64,000 nt of DNA from UBA8752 sp002172485 (lineage in GTDB: Bacteria > Bacteroidota > Bacteroidia > Flavobacteriales_D > Sanyastnellaceae). The stretch lies in contig JBELJZ010000003.1 of assembly GCA_042089915.1 (NCBI GenBank), positions 62,001 through 126,000 on the forward strand, read 5' to 3'. How positions within the stretch are numbered: the first letter of the stretch is position 1; each line of letters opens with the position of its first letter. Made by a program: the position numbers and the translations under genes. Shown piece after piece: positions 52,204-61,594 of the stretch. The notes beneath the pieces are model-generated. The model did not search any database and was not told the DNA's origin. It saw nothing but the letters and a program-made list of their open reading frames with translations.

Positions 52204-54258
52204 ATGCACCGCCTTTGGACGCTCCCACTTCTTCTGTGGATCGGCCTGATCGCTTCCGGCAGCCTGCTGGGGCAGGATGCCGATTGTGATGCTCCCCTCT
52301 CCCCCAAAGTCCAGAAGCTGGTGGACAAGGGGACCGACAAGCGCAAGTACGACGCGGAGAAACGCCGCAAATACCTCGAGGCGGCTTTGGAGGAAAATGA
52401 ACAGGCTTGGCCCGCCGTACTGGCCCTGGGCCAACTGACGTTCAGGGACGCCCAAAAAACACGCAACGCGGACGCCTTCGTTGTCCCCCGCGAGTGGATG
52501 AGGACGCTGCATGACGCATGCCCGTTCTACTCGCCGGACATCCCCTACATCCTAGGCGCCATCGCTTACGCCACCGGTGACTACGACGGTGCCTTGAATT
52601 GGTTTGACCGCTTCCTGCGTTGGGAATCCGTCTCCGGACGCCCCCTGACACCAAGGGACCTGAAACGGGTGCCCCAAGTGGAGGGCATCCTTCCCGAATT
52701 GCGGTTTCTTCAACAGTACAATGCCCACCCGGATGCCGCCGCGCCCCGCGTTCTCAGCGAAGTGGCCACCCGGGACGGAGAATACCTGCCCACCTTGTCC
52801 GCCGATGGCACCCTCCTCTTCTTCACGCGGGCTGGACAGCGTAAAGCCAAAGGCGACTTGGTGAGTCAAGCGTTTGAAGAGTTCTCGTGGGCGCGTCGAA
52901 TGGGGCCTTCTCACCCCTTCGATTCCGGAGAAGCCCTCGAATCGCCCTTCAACCGCTCCAATGGCTACGGCGGCGCATCCATTTCGATCGACAACCGGTC
53001 CATGTACCTCGCGATCAAGACCCCTGCGACCGGCAACCCCGAGAACATCGACCTCTATGCCACGCGCTATGAGCTCCTGGATGATACGGGAGGTGAGCGC
53101 GTGTACCTCTGGAGCGACCCGCAGCCGCTCGATGTCCTGAACACCCCCGATGGCTGGGAAAGCCAACCGGCAATCAGCCCGGACGGACGCACCCTGTACT
53201 TCGCCGCGGTCCGTCCCGGAACGACGGAGGATGCCGGCGGCAACCCCACCATCGACATCCTCGCATCGGAACGCCTCGACAACGGCCAATGGAGTGCGGC
53301 GCGGCTCCTGCCCGCCCCGGTCAATGGCACCGGCAGCGACAAAGCCCCTTTTCTGCATCCGGACGGTCGAACCCTGTACTTTGCCAGCAACCGCAATCCT
53401 GGCGGTGGCGGATATGACATCTGGATGACCCAGCGGGACAGCACCGCTTCTCCATTTGACGCGGGCGCTTGGTCGGACCCCGTCAACCTCGGGGCCCCGC
53501 TCAACACGGGAGGGGACGAACATGGCTTGGTCATTTCCACAGACGGCAGCACCGCCTATTTCGCCAGCCGCCGGCCGGGCACCCAAGGCCTGGACATCTT
53601 GACTTGGTCCATGCCGGAAGACCTTCGGCCCCGGGCATCTGTTGTGGTCAAAGGCGAATTGAACCTCGGTGAAGGCATGGACAACACACCCGTAGAATTG
53701 GAACTTCGCTATGCGCAGAGTCGGCGTGCTGAAGCAATCCGGCTGGACGATGACGGGACGTACGCCACCATCGTGGACCTGTCCACCAATGAAGACGTTC
53801 TGCTGGTGGCAAAGGCTGAGGGCGCCGCTTTCAGCGCCGGTATCGTCGTCGACAGCCAAGCAGAGGCCCCCGCCCTCGTCACCGCCAATCTCACGGTGCG
53901 CTCGGTGAAAGAGGCTGGGGCGGCCTTTGAAATCGAAGACATCTTCTATGCGTCAGGATCCGCAGAGGTCAACCGGTCCAGTTTACTGCTGCTTGACCTG
54001 TTCGCAGAGTACCTGCTGGAGACAGGACTCTCCGTGGAAATTGGCGGTCACACCGATGACGTCGGGATGGAATCCGACAATTTGCTGCTGTCTAAAAAGC
54101 GCGCAACAGCCGTCCGTCAACACTTGATTTCCGCTGGTGTACCTAAAGACCGACTCACCGCCCGCGGCTATGGCGAGGGACGTCCGAGGACATCCAATGA
54201 CACCAAAGCCGGGCGGGCGAGCAACCGCCGGACCGAATTCAAGGTGACCGGAGAATGA
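52204..54258 (+). CDS. PorE-like TPR/PD40/OmpA outer-membrane protein
   Basis: The 684-residue exported protein (signal peptide ending LLGQ) has, in order, TPR-like helices (about 35-145), a six-blade PD40 beta-propeller (about 170-480, with ISPDGRTLYFA and LHPDGRTLYFASNRNPGGGGYDIW repeats), a carboxypeptidase-regulatory-like beta domain (about 485-560) and an OmpA C-terminal peptidoglycan-binding domain (EIGGHTDD, LSKKRATAV, ARGYGEGRP, GRASNRRTEF). This is the architecture of PorE of the type IX secretion system. The known partner PorP-type proteins are not adjacent, so this may be PorE itself or a paralogue. Confidence 0.85.
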   Translation: MHRLWTLPLLLWIGLIASGSLLGQDADCDAPLSPKVQKLVDKGTDKRKYDAEKRRKYLEAALEENEQAWPAVLALGQLTFRDAQKTRNADAFVVPREWMRTLHDACPFYSPDIPYILGAIAYATGDYDGALNWFDRFLRWESVSGRPLTPRDLKRVPQVEGILPELRFLQQYNAHPDAAAPRVLSEVATRDGEYLPTLSADGTLLFFTRAGQRKAKGDLVSQAFEEFSWARRMGPSHPFDSGEALESPFNRSNGYGGASISIDNRSMYLAIKTPATGNPENIDLYATRYELLDDTGGERVYLWSDPQPLDVLNTPDGWESQPAISPDGRTLYFAAVRPGTTEDAGGNPTIDILASERLDNGQWSAARLLPAPVNGTGSDKAPFLHPDGRTLYFASNRNPGGGGYDIWMTQRDSTASPFDAGAWSDPVNLGAPLNTGGDEHGLVISTDGSTAYFASRRPGTQGLDILTWSMPEDLRPRASVVVKGELNLGEGMDNTPVELELRYAQSRRAEAIRLDDDGTYATIVDLSTNEDVLLVAKAEGAAFSAGIVVDSQAEAPALVTANLTVRSVKEAGAAFEIEDIFYASGSAEVNRSSLLLLDLFAEYLLETGLSVEIGGHTDDVGMESDNLLLSKKRATAVRQHLISAGVPKDRLTARGYGEGRPRTSNDTKAGRASNRRTEFKVTGE

Positions 54259-54358
54259 GGGCTTCAGCCCCTGACCGGGGTTGTAAGGTGCTCAGCGTGA
54301 ACAAATCCAAAGGTTTCGCCCCGGCCGGGTGCGCCTTCCCCCGATTTTCACGTTGTCC

Positions 54359-57300
54359 ATGCGCCACCCCATGATTCGATTTTCGCGCCACTTCTGTCCG
54401 CTCCTCCTCGCCGTCACGCTGATCGCACCACCGGCCCTGTCGCAAGTCAGCCTGCTGTCCGGCGGAACCACCGCCGACCCGGCCACCCGCGACTGCCGAG
54501 AGGCCTTTGACCGGGCCCTCGAGCACTTCGCCCATGCGCAGTATGCTGCGGCACTGGAAGGGTTCGACGCCTTTGCCTCCAACAGACTGCACGGCGACGC
54601 GCCTGCGGGCGAAAGCGAGCGGCTCCTCAAGGTGGAAGCCGAGTACCACGCCGCCCTGTGCGCCATCTACCTATACCACAAGGATGCCGTGTGGCGCATT
54701 GACCGCTTCATCATACGCCACCCGGAGTCCACCTGGGTCCCCAAGCTTCAATGGGAATTGGGCAACTACCAATACCGCCGAAAGAAATGGAGCAAGGCCC
54801 TCGACGCATTTGACGCCCTGAACCCCAGGCGGCTCAGCAAAGCCCTTCGCACTGAGTTTCACTTCAAGCGCGGACACGCCCGGTTCGAGAAAAGCGACTT
54901 GGACGGCGCCCGCGGAGACCTGCTGAAAGTGGTGGGCGATGCCAGTGCACGTCCCGAATACCTCGAGGCTGCGCGGTACTATCTCGCCCACATCGCCTAT
55001 GCCGAAGAACGCCTGACCACCGCATTGGCAGCCTTTGAAGAGCTGCTGCCGGTCGCGGCTTTCCAGAATGCCGTTCCCGTGTACATCGCTCAGATCCTGC
55101 ATCAGCTGGAGCGCTACGAAGAGCTGACCGAACGCGTTCCGGCCTGGTTGGACCCCGCCGCCGACCTGCGCGCCAGTGACCGCCAAGAGCTTTCCCGGCT
55201 TCTGGGAACGGCCTTCTTCCACCTGGGGGATTGCGCCCAAGCCAGCCCCCACCTCGAAGCGGCATGGAAGACCATGGACAGCCCACAGCGGACGGCAGAA
55301 TTCAGCTACATCTTGGGCCAGTGCCGTCTGGCCAATGGACAACCCGCTCAGGCCATCACGGCGTTGATGCGCTCCACAGGGCGCAAGGATGCCCTCGATC
55401 AATTCGCCACCCACGCCCTAGGTCAGGCCTATCTCGAACTTGGCGAAAAGCCCAAGGCGCAGGCCGCTTTTGCGGCGGCAGCTGAATTGAACCACGACCT
55501 GGAGCTCCGGGAAGACGCCCTTTTCAATCAGGCCAAATTGGCTTTTGAAACGGACTTCAATCCCTTCAACGATGCCATTGCTGCCTTCCAGCAATACCTC
55601 GAAGAATATCCGAACAGCCCCCGCCGCGATGAGGCCTATGGTTTCCTACTCGATGTGTATTTGACCACGCGGAACCACGAACGCGCCCTCGACGCCCTCG
55701 ACCGGATTCAACGCAAGTCTCCCCGCGAAAAGAAGGCGTACCAGAAATTGGCGTTCAACCACGGGGTGGACCTCTACCGCTCGGGAAAACCGGCTGAAGC
55801 CGATGCCTTTTTCTCCCGGAGCCGGTCCTTCCCTGAAGACGCCACACTCGCTGCGGAAAGCCAGTACTGGCAGGGTGAAATCGCCATCATCGCCGGTCGC
55901 GATGCCGCGGCACTCAGCCACTATCGGGCCTTTTTGAATGCACCGGGCGCCTTCAATTCCGCCCTGTACGACGAAGGCGAATACGGAGCCGCCTATGCCC
56001 TCTTCCGCCAACGCAAATACCGCGATGCCCAGGTGGGCTTCCGCAAGTATGTAGATGCTGCAGGACCGCAAGCGCCCCATGTGGCCGATGCCCAGTTGCG
56101 CATTGGCGACTGCTTCTACATCGACAAGGATTACGACCGCGCGGTCACCGCCTATGCCGAGGCGCTGGGTGCCGGGACAACCCAGCAGCAATACGCCCGG
56201 TTCCAACAAGCCCGCTGCAAGGGACTGAATGGCGACGCTGTGGGGGCCGTAGCTGGCATGACCGCCTTGCTGGACGCCCATCCTGAGACCACTTTCAAGG
56301 GCGATGCGCTCACCGCCATTGGCAAATTCGAAGTGGAGCTGGGGCACATGGATGCTGCTGGCGCGGCCTTCACACGCATTCGTTCCGAATTGCCGGGAAG
56401 CGCTTATGCCAAGCAAGCCCTGGTCGACTTGGCCCTCATCGCCGTCAAACAGGACCGCAACGAAGACGCATTGGCCCTGTGGGAGCAGATTTCCTCGCGC
56501 TACCCGGACGACGATGTGACCAAGGATGCCTTCTTGATCGTAGAGCCCCTGCTCGTCGCGGGCGGCCAGCTTGACAACCTGCCTGCCGTGGTGGGGTTGT
56601 CCAATGACGACATCGCAGAGCGCACGTTTGCCGCCGCGCAGGACCTCGCGCTGAGCGGGGATTGTGACCAAGCCGTGCCGAAACTGGAACAGTTCCTCGA
56701 ACGTCACCCGGAAAGCATCCGCGTGTTGCCCGCGCAGTTCCACTTGGGCCAATGCCAATTCGACTCGGGAGACCCCGAAGCGGCACTGGCGGTGCTCGAA
56801 AAAGTCGTCTCTGCTCCGCTGAGCGACTACCACGAACCCGCCTTGGTCCTCACAGCCACGATCCGATTCAACAGAGGCGACTGGGACGACGCACTCGCCC
56901 ATTATCAGCAGCTCGAAAAGGTGGCTGTCTTGAAGCGACACGTGCTCGAGGCGCGCATCGGCATCATGCGGTGCAGCCGGGAGCTGGGCGACGGGGAGAC
57001 CGTCCTGGCCTATGTCGACCCCATCCTCGCCGACCCGGAAACGCCTGCCGACATTGTCCGCGCCGCACGATACAACCGGGCCCTGCTCCTGTTGGAGCGC
57101 CTGCCAGCCGACGCCGTGGCCGACTTCGAGTGGCTCGTCGAAGACGAAGTTCACGCGGAAGAAGCGTCCCACCACCTGGCCGCCATTCAGCTGTCCAATG
57201 GAGACGCCACGGGATGTCAGGTCGCCGTCTTCAATCAGCTCAACCGCTTCGGTGGCGGATCGGAATGGGCGTACCGGAGCTTCCTGCTCCTCGCCGAGGC

Positions 57301-57508
57301 CTACCTCGCTCAAGAAGACCTCTTCCAAGCGAGAACCACCATCGAGCAGCTCCAAGCCAACGTCTCCGAGCCTTGGGTTCAGGATGCCTGCCTGGACTTC
57401 CTCGACCGACTGGTTCAATTGGAAAACCCGCCGCCCATGCCGGACCTGCCTGGAGCAGATTCCAGCCGCACCGAAACGCCCATCACCCCTGAATCCTCAG
57501 AAGAATGA
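54359..57508 (+). CDS. Large exported tetratricopeptide repeat protein
   Basis: The 1049-residue product has a signal peptide ending PPALSQ and is otherwise built almost entirely of TPR-like helix pairs (for example QTALGQAYLELGEKPKAQAAF-type units and ADAQLRIGDCFYIDKDYDRAV). No enzymatic domain is seen. It would form a long solenoid scaffold in the periplasm or at the outer membrane. ATG 54359 is used; ATG 54371 would also keep the signal peptide. The gene overlaps the following barrel gene as ATGA, so the two probably act together. The 100-base gap upstream holds no clear promoter. Confidence 0.85.
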   Translation: MRHPMIRFSRHFCPLLLAVTLIAPPALSQVSLLSGGTTADPATRDCREAFDRALEHFAHAQYAAALEGFDAFASNRLHGDAPAGESERLLKVEAEYHAALCAIYLYHKDAVWRIDRFIIRHPESTWVPKLQWELGNYQYRRKKWSKALDAFDALNPRRLSKALRTEFHFKRGHARFEKSDLDGARGDLLKVVGDASARPEYLEAARYYLAHIAYAEERLTTALAAFEELLPVAAFQNAVPVYIAQILHQLERYEELTERVPAWLDPAADLRASDRQELSRLLGTAFFHLGDCAQASPHLEAAWKTMDSPQRTAEFSYILGQCRLANGQPAQAITALMRSTGRKDALDQFATHALGQAYLELGEKPKAQAAFAAAAELNHDLELREDALFNQAKLAFETDFNPFNDAIAAFQQYLEEYPNSPRRDEAYGFLLDVYLTTRNHERALDALDRIQRKSPREKKAYQKLAFNHGVDLYRSGKPAEADAFFSRSRSFPEDATLAAESQYWQGEIAIIAGRDAAALSHYRAFLNAPGAFNSALYDEGEYGAAYALFRQRKYRDAQVGFRKYVDAAGPQAPHVADAQLRIGDCFYIDKDYDRAVTAYAEALGAGTTQQQYARFQQARCKGLNGDAVGAVAGMTALLDAHPETTFKGDALTAIGKFEVELGHMDAAGAAFTRIRSELPGSAYAKQALVDLALIAVKQDRNEDALALWEQISSRYPDDDVTKDAFLIVEPLLVAGGQLDNLPAVVGLSNDDIAERTFAAAQDLALSGDCDQAVPKLEQFLERHPESIRVLPAQFHLGQCQFDSGDPEAALAVLEKVVSAPLSDYHEPALVLTATIRFNRGDWDDALAHYQQLEKVAVLKRHVLEARIGIMRCSRELGDGETVLAYVDPILADPETPADIVRAARYNRALLLLERLPADAVADFEWLVEDEVHAEEASHHLAAIQLSNGDATGCQVAVFNQLNRFGGGSEWAYRSFLLLAEAYLAQEDLFQARTTIEQLQANVSEPWVQDACLDFLDRLVQLENPPPMPDLPGADSSRTETPITPESSEE

Positions 57509-59355
57509 TCCGCCAGCGTCTCTCCTCCTCTTTCGCCGCTTGGTCAGCCTTGACCGGATGGGCCCTCCTGCCGGCCCTGCTTCTCGGACAGGACAGCTTG
57601 CAAGTGACCTTCGTGGGTGATCGCGAACTTGAAATCCGCGAAGTCATCAAGCCACCGGCGAGTCCACAGCGCGTGGACCTCGGCTTGGAAAAGCCTACCA
57701 TTCAATACGCCCCCTTGGCCAAGGCCATGTCCCCGATGACGGAAACGGAATCTTTGCCGCCTCTGGCCGTGCGCATGGACGCCGCCCTTCCACGGCTCTA
57801 TGCTGGCTATGCCAAAGTGGGGTTTGGCATGTTCGCTTCTCCGTTGGCTGACATTCACCTTGGCGAGACCCAAAGCCGCAACGGCGCCTGGGGCCTGCAG
57901 CTGCTTCACCGCAGTTCAGCGGGATCCACAGGAGCGGCCGACAGCCTGGGCGTGGATGAAGGTTGGTCCCACAATGCCATCGGTGGCCATCTGCGGCGGT
58001 TCATTGACAAGAGCAGTCTCACCCTCGACGCCAACCTGGACCGCAAAGCATGGGGCCTCTACGGGCTCGATGCGGGCAGTGTGGATGCCAGCTTGTTCTC
58101 GGCCCCGACCGACCGTCAGACCTACACCACGGTACAGTTCTCCGCACGCCTGCAAAACCACCTCCGGGACAGCACCAAGGTGCACCGCGACGTCCACCTC
58201 CTTGTCAGCCGCCTGATGCCCGGAACATCTCCCCTTCCCGGAAACGTGGTGGTTCCAGAAGTGCTGCCCCCCAACCAACGGGAAAACCTGCTCACTGCGA
58301 AGGGGCGCTTTCACAGCTGGAATGAAGGCGCCTTGTACGCGCTTGACGTCGAGGGCCACTGGATGGGCTCCTCCATTTCAGGCATCGGAGATTCCACTCG
58401 GTCCGCCGTGAGCCGCTCTTCCGCTCTGATCGGCGCCATCCCAAGCGTGACCAAGGAGCGGGGCGCCTACAAGGTGCGCGTGGGCGCAGGTCTCTGGGTG
58501 GATGCACGCGGACGCCAATCCTTCCATTTCTACCCGACCGCAGAAGTTCGATTCCGCCTGCTGGACGACGTCTTCGTCCCTTACGGAGGCGTCGATGGCG
58601 GCATGCAACGCAACGCCCTCCACGACCTTATCGACGAGAACCCTTGGTTTGAAGCGGGCTATCACGCCGATGGAAATGCCCTCCGAGGCGCCATTCAGCA
58701 CACCAACCGCGCCCTCGAACTGTACGGCGGAGTCCGCGGTAAATTCACACGCGACCTGGCCTTCAACGCCCAAGCGAGGACCTCGACCTACCGCGACTTC
58801 AATTACTGGGTCAATGAAGCCGGATTGGACAGCGCAGGGCAGCGCTTCAGCTTGGCCTACGACACCTTGACCGTGGCCAGCGTGATTGGAGAGGCCACAT
58901 GGCGCGGCCAAGGCCCGCTGGAACTGAGTGCCCGGGCCGAATTCCACACCTATGGTACCGGTCAGCAACCGCACGCCTGGTACCAACCCCGCACCCGCAT
59001 CTCGGCATCCGGACGCTGGAACCTCGAAGAACTCCTCTTCGTCGACTTCGGAGTGGACGTCGTGGGCGCGCGACACGCCCCCTCCTACGTCCCCTTCGCC
59101 TCGGACGGCAGTGATGGAGCATCCAGCGATGCTGAAGCGGCCGAAAACGTGGGCGCTGTCTTTGGTGGTAGCGAAGCGGTCTTCGCCCGGAAACTCCCCG
59201 CATACACGGCCCTCGACCTCGGCATCGAATACCGTTACAACGGCCGATTGGCACTGGGATTGAACGTTCGCGGCCCCCTCAGTCAGACCGACATTTTCAA
59301 CGGCTTTGGCGTCCAGAGAATGCGGGTCATGATGTGGGCGGGATACCGCTTCTGA
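57505..59355 (+). CDS. Outer-membrane beta-barrel protein, TonB-receptor-like without plug
   Basis: The 616-residue protein has a signal peptide ending LLLGQ, a short periplasmic N-terminal part, then alternating amphipathic strands to the end, closing with the aromatic MRVMMWAGYRF typical of a last barrel strand. No plug domain or TonB box is visible, so it is not a classical receptor. It overlaps the TPR gene, and the TPR-barrel pair is likely to be one envelope complex. The function is unknown; a role in cell-surface assembly is an inference. Confidence 0.78.
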   Translation: MIRQRLSSSFAAWSALTGWALLPALLLGQDSLQVTFVGDRELEIREVIKPPASPQRVDLGLEKPTIQYAPLAKAMSPMTETESLPPLAVRMDAALPRLYAGYAKVGFGMFASPLADIHLGETQSRNGAWGLQLLHRSSAGSTGAADSLGVDEGWSHNAIGGHLRRFIDKSSLTLDANLDRKAWGLYGLDAGSVDASLFSAPTDRQTYTTVQFSARLQNHLRDSTKVHRDVHLLVSRLMPGTSPLPGNVVVPEVLPPNQRENLLTAKGRFHSWNEGALYALDVEGHWMGSSISGIGDSTRSAVSRSSALIGAIPSVTKERGAYKVRVGAGLWVDARGRQSFHFYPTAEVRFRLLDDVFVPYGGVDGGMQRNALHDLIDENPWFEAGYHADGNALRGAIQHTNRALELYGGVRGKFTRDLAFNAQARTSTYRDFNYWVNEAGLDSAGQRFSLAYDTLTVASVIGEATWRGQGPLELSARAEFHTYGTGQQPHAWYQPRTRISASGRWNLEELLFVDFGVDVVGARHAPSYVPFASDGSDGASSDAEAAENVGAVFGGSEAVFARKLPAYTALDLGIEYRYNGRLALGLNVRGPLSQTDIFNGFGVQRMRVMMWAGYRF

Positions 59356-59482
59356 TTCACCGTTCACAAAACGGTGGGCAACCGCCGTGAAAGTGTTGAA
59401 AACACAGGGGTTTCAATTCACCTGAAAACCCCGCTCAGACCGGCTTGTCGGCTATCTTCGTTTGCGCCTTAAAACGCGGAGC
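59356..59482. other. Non-coding gap upstream of gyrB with two hairpins
   Basis: A 7-bp stem CACCGTT/AACGGTG lies at 59358-59376, and a longer stem GGGGTTT-CA with TG-AAAACCCC (one bulged A) at 59407-59432. Neither has a T-run. Both lie before the gyrB promoter box, so they would be in the end of the barrel transcript. They may be weak terminators or operators. Confidence 0.35.
59453..59460 (+). promoter_or_regulatory. Putative -7 box TATCTTCG for gyrB
   Basis: TATCTTCG fits TAnnTT(T/C)G. It lies 22 bases before the ATG at 59483, followed by TTTGCGCC. Confidence 0.45.
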
Positions 59483-61432
59483 ATGAGCGAAGAGAAGAAG
59501 CACAATTACAGCGCGGACAGCATCCAAGCCCTTGAAGGCATGGAGCACGTGCGGAAGCGTCCCTCCATGTACATCGGCGACGTCGGTGTTCGGGGTCTTC
59601 ACCACCTCGTCTACGAGGTCGTGGACAATTCCATTGACGAGGCCCTGGCCGGCCACTGTGACACGATTGACGTGGCCATCACCGCCTCCAATGGCATTAC
59701 CGTCCACGACAATGGCCGCGGAATTCCGGTGGCCATCCACAGCAAGGAAGGTGTGAGCGCCTTGGAGGTCGTCATGACCAAGATTGGTGCCGGCGGTAAA
59801 TTCGACAAAGACAGCTACAAGGTCTCCGGTGGTCTGCACGGTGTCGGTGTCAGCTGTGTGAACGCCCTTTCCACCCACCTGCGCGCCGAAGTTCACCGCG
59901 ACGGTAAGGTCTGGGAACAGGAATACAGCCGAGGCAAGGCCAACTACCCCACCCGCGAAATCGGAACGACCGATCGCACGGGAACGTCTGTCACCTTCCA
60001 GCCGGATCCGGAGATCTTCAACGATACCCTAGAATACAGCTACGACACGCTGGCCCGGCGCCTGCGGGAGCTGAGCTTCCTCAACAAAGGGATCACACTG
60101 ACGCTCACCGATGAGCGGAACCACGACGAGGAAGGCAACCCGATCCACGAGCGGTTCTACAGCGAAACCGGGCTTCAGGAGTTCTGCACCTACATCGACC
60201 AGAACCGGGAGCAACTCATCCAAGACGTCATTCACATGGAAGGCGAGGTCAACGACATTCCGGTGGAGGTGGCCATGGTGTACAACACCTCCTTCAACGA
60301 GAGCCTGCACAGCTACGTCAACAACATCAACACCCACGAGGGGGGCACGCACCTGAGCGGCTTCCGCCGAGGCTTGACCAACACGCTGAAAAAGTACGCT
60401 GAGGAGTCCGGCATGTTGGACAGGCTCAAATTCGACATCAGCGGTGACGACTTCCGCGAAGGACTCACCGCCATCGTGAGCGTCAAGGTCATGGAGCCCC
60501 AGTTCGAGGGACAGACCAAGACCAAGCTGGGCAACAAAGAAGTGACCGCTGCTGTGAGCCAAGCGGTGAGCGGCATGCTCCGCGATTACCTCGAGGAGAA
60601 TCCGAACGACGCCAAGACCATCGTCCAGAAGGTCATCCTGGCTGCTCAAGCCCGCCACGCCGCCCGCAAGGCGCGGGAGATGGTCCAGCGCAAGACGGTC
60701 ATGGGCGGGTCCGGACTTCCCGGAAAACTGGCCGACTGTTCCGAAAAGGATCCGGCCATGTGCGAGGTCTTCCTGGTTGAGGGTGACTCCGCCGGCGGAA
60801 CCGCCAAGCAGGGCAGGGACCGACTCTTCCAGGCCATTCTTCCGCTCCGAGGCAAGATCCTCAACGTGGAGAAGGCGATGCACCACAAAATCTTCGAGAA
60901 CGAGGAGATCAAGAACATCTACACGGCCCTCGGCGTGACCGTGGGCACCGAAGAAGACGAGCGGGCGCTGAACCTCAGCAAGCTCCGCTACCACAAGGTG
61001 GTCATCATGTGTGACGCCGACGTGGACGGCAGCCACATCGAAACGTTGATCCTCACCTTCTTCTTCCGCCACATGAAGGAGCTGATCGAGAAGGGGTACG
61101 TGTACATCGCCACCCCCCCCCTGTACCTCGTCAAGCGCGGGTCCAAACAGGGCTACGCGTGGGACGACGACCAACGCGACCGCCTCATCGCCGAATACCG
61201 CGGCAAGAGCGATGCCGCTGTGGGCGTCCAACGCTACAAGGGTCTCGGTGAGATGAACGCAGAGCAACTCTGGGACACGACGATGAATCCAGAGAACCGC
61301 ACGCTTCGCCAGGTGACGATTGAGAATGCAGCCGAGAGCGACAACATCTTCTCCATGCTGATGGGAGACGACGTGCCGCCCCGCCGCGAGTTCATCGAGG
61401 CCAACGCCAAGTACGCCAACATCGACGCGTGA
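59483..61432 (+). CDS. gyrB: DNA gyrase subunit B
   Basis: The 649-residue product is GyrB, the ATPase subunit that supercoils DNA with GyrA. The GHKL site shows EVVDNSIDEALAG, DNGRGIPV and GGLHGVGVSCVNAL, and the transducer Lys region follows. The TOPRIM domain has VEGDSAGG and DADVDGSHI, and RYKGLGEMNAEQLW lies near the end. The length fits the short form without the enterobacterial insert. ATG 59483 is chosen from the family start. A run of nine C near 61112 encodes TPPL. It overlaps the SDR remnant as GTGA. Confidence 0.97.
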   Translation: MSEEKKHNYSADSIQALEGMEHVRKRPSMYIGDVGVRGLHHLVYEVVDNSIDEALAGHCDTIDVAITASNGITVHDNGRGIPVAIHSKEGVSALEVVMTKIGAGGKFDKDSYKVSGGLHGVGVSCVNALSTHLRAEVHRDGKVWEQEYSRGKANYPTREIGTTDRTGTSVTFQPDPEIFNDTLEYSYDTLARRLRELSFLNKGITLTLTDERNHDEEGNPIHERFYSETGLQEFCTYIDQNREQLIQDVIHMEGEVNDIPVEVAMVYNTSFNESLHSYVNNINTHEGGTHLSGFRRGLTNTLKKYAEESGMLDRLKFDISGDDFREGLTAIVSVKVMEPQFEGQTKTKLGNKEVTAAVSQAVSGMLRDYLEENPNDAKTIVQKVILAAQARHAARKAREMVQRKTVMGGSGLPGKLADCSEKDPAMCEVFLVEGDSAGGTAKQGRDRLFQAILPLRGKILNVEKAMHHKIFENEEIKNIYTALGVTVGTEEDERALNLSKLRYHKVVIMCDADVDGSHIETLILTFFFRHMKELIEKGYVYIATPPLYLVKRGSKQGYAWDDDQRDRLIAEYRGKSDAAVGVQRYKGLGEMNAEQLWDTTMNPENRTLRQVTIENAAESDNIFSMLMGDDVPPRREFIEANAKYANIDA

Positions 61433-61575
61433 GCGCACTGCGCCGCACGGTGTGCGTCACCGGTGCTTCTTCAGGCTTCGGCCGCAACCGAGCCTTGGTC
61501 ATTCCGGGCAAAAAAGAAGTGCTCGGCCATTGGCTCTCCCGGTTCGCCCAGGACATTCTGCGCCGCGTCATGTGA
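61429..61575 (+). pseudogene. SDR remnant with internal deletion, 48 codons
   Basis: A GTG overlapping the gyrB stop opens a frame that reads VCVTGASSGFGR near its start, the NAD-binding motif of short-chain dehydrogenases. It then jumps to ALVIPGKKEVLGHWLSRF, which resembles the C-terminal end of SDRs of the DltE type, and stops after LRRVM. A complete enzyme has about 250 residues; the centre, with NNAG and YxxxK, is absent, yet the frame is kept. The N-terminal match is clear, and the C-terminal match is judged from memory. Confidence 0.62.
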
Positions 61576-61594
61576 CGCGCCAAAGTCGCCTGAC

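Noticed and set aside
55646..57418. A 590-codon minus-strand open frame
   Set aside because: It is antisense to the TPR protein gene, shows no domain and has no promoter or upstream coupling.
59356..59482. Possible replication origin next to gyrB
   Set aside because: There is no cluster of DnaA boxes, no AT-rich stretch and no dnaA or dnaN nearby. A single TTTTCAACA-like site is not enough.
61104..61125. C9 run in gyrB as a phase-variable site
   Set aside because: gyrB is essential, so frameshift switching would be lethal. The run is explained by Thr-Pro-Pro codons in a GC-rich genome.
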